Source: Coemansia sp. RSA 1804 (Eukaryota > Kickxellomycota > Kickxellomycetes > Kickxellales > Kickxellaceae). Taken from it: 25,888 bases of DNA. How positions within the stretch are numbered: the first letter of the stretch is position 1; the number at the start of each line of letters is the position of its first letter. The DNA is taken from assembly GCA_027578815.1 (NCBI GenBank), contig JANBTH010000217.1, forward strand, positions 1 through 25,888, written 5' to 3'. The position numbers were made by a program, and so were the translations under genes. Below are positions 25,086-25,888 of the stretch, piece after piece. The notes beneath the pieces were generated by a model, which made no database searches, was not told where the DNA came from, and worked only from the letters and a program-made list of their open reading frames with translations.

Positions 25086-25888
25086 AGAAAAGAAAACTTG
25101 GTCCCAGTTCTCTTTGCTGGCGAGATTTCCAATACAGGATATCTTCTTCTTTTTCTTCCACTCTCGTACCAAGTAAAACAATCCTGCTTTTCTTCTATAT
25201 ATCTGTACCTTTTCTATGTCGTTATTTGTTCTCGTTTAGCGAATGCCCAGAAAATGAACAAGCAAAAGAGAAAGCACGCCCACCTCCAATTCCTTCAATC
25301 TATACGAAGAGATCTTTCCTACACGTAATAATGAAAGACGGAAGACATGTATGCGTTGTTTCTCTTGTTAGAGCTGACGTTATCTTTCGTCGTGAGTACA
25401 GATGGTGAATATAGAAAAATCTTCCACGCTATTTGATGATATAATGATGTGGCGTACAAGAATAAGCAAGCTTTTTGTTTTGCAAAGCATAAGGCAAAGA
25501 CAACAACATACACCTTTTTTCACACACTTTTGTGATAAATAAACAAAAACCCACATTTCAGCACCCGCTCTTTTGGAAAAAGACCGAGCTCACGCAAGCT
25601 AGGACCAACCCAGCAAGCGCGAGATATAGATGAAATAAAGATCCCGCTTGTGTTATCTGTGCAACCACAACAATGGCAATAACAACAACTGAATGGAAGC
25701 TGCTCAATCTAACATAAAAGTAATGAAGCGGGTGAGGCGCTGTTTTCTTCGGGAGGCTTTTGTTATGGCCACACAAAGAAAGGAAGCAAAGCGCACGCAA
25801 GCAAGAAAAGAAAGGGAATCTCATCATTACTTTCTTTTATTTCTACTCTTGTTTACGTTTTTGGTTTTTTGACACACAAACCCCCCAT

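Larger units (their letters stand above)
24682..25888. other. Upstream region of chitin synthase, no supported gene
   Basis: About 1.2 kb lies between the chitin synthase start and the window end. It holds a triple TACGCTG repeat (24917-24962), a (GAAA)8 tract and purine/pyrimidine runs. An 89-codon ATG frame on the minus strand (25558-25827) has two hydrophobic stretches in its second half but nothing recognisable; I give it low weight. Confidence 0.5.

Noticed and set aside
1..25888. CRISPR arrays, transposases, retroelements
   Set aside because: No regularly spaced identical repeats with unique spacers and no transposase or reverse transcriptase motif on either strand.

Overview
The window looks like nuclear DNA of a fungus, most plausibly an early-diverging, intron-poor lineage (this placement is inference). 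The evidence is a chitin synthase with a cytochrome-b5-like domain, a fungal-type DUF4246 protein, mitochondrial proteins with presequences, and one short GT-AG intron. The sequence divides sharply by base composition: GC-rich, mostly single-exon housekeeping genes in the middle and right (about 4.8-16.5 kb and 20.4-24.7 kb), and AT-rich tracts at about 0.4-4.5 kb and 16.5-20.3 kb.

Housekeeping part, left to right: methylcrotonyl-CoA carboxylase biotin-carrying subunit (+), DUF4246 2OG-Fe(II) oxygenase-like protein (+), a two-exon UBA/C2H2/UBX protein (-), a 56-residue C2H2 zinc-finger microprotein (+), complex I 49 kDa subunit (-), a metaxin/Sam37-like protein (-) divergent from a TANGO2-family protein (+), an unrecognised 105-residue protein (-), and a 1414-residue chitin synthase (-). 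Several act in mitochondria (leucine catabolism, complex I, outer-membrane biogenesis), but no operon-like or functional cluster is evident.

The striking content is in the AT-rich tracts. On the left, three intact plus-strand genes (72-74 residues) and one broken copy start with the same signature, M-C-x-Y-x-C-x2-C, and sit in diverged tandem units whose start codons are 877-987 bp apart. On the right, three minus-strand genes of 37, 40 and 43 residues have seven cysteines at exactly the same positions (2, 6, 9, 17, 25, 32, 35), with starts about 0.95-1.05 kb apart. The two groups share the N-terminal signature and a TATA element about 120-156 bp upstream of the start, and they point towards each other across the housekeeping block. 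None has a secretion signal. I know of no described family that matches; a small cytosolic metal-binding (zinc-knuckle-like) protein family expanding by tandem duplication is the most economical reading.

Other intergenic stretches hold microsatellites, weak ORFs and nothing else I can support. I saw no tRNA, rRNA, transposase or CRISPR array.
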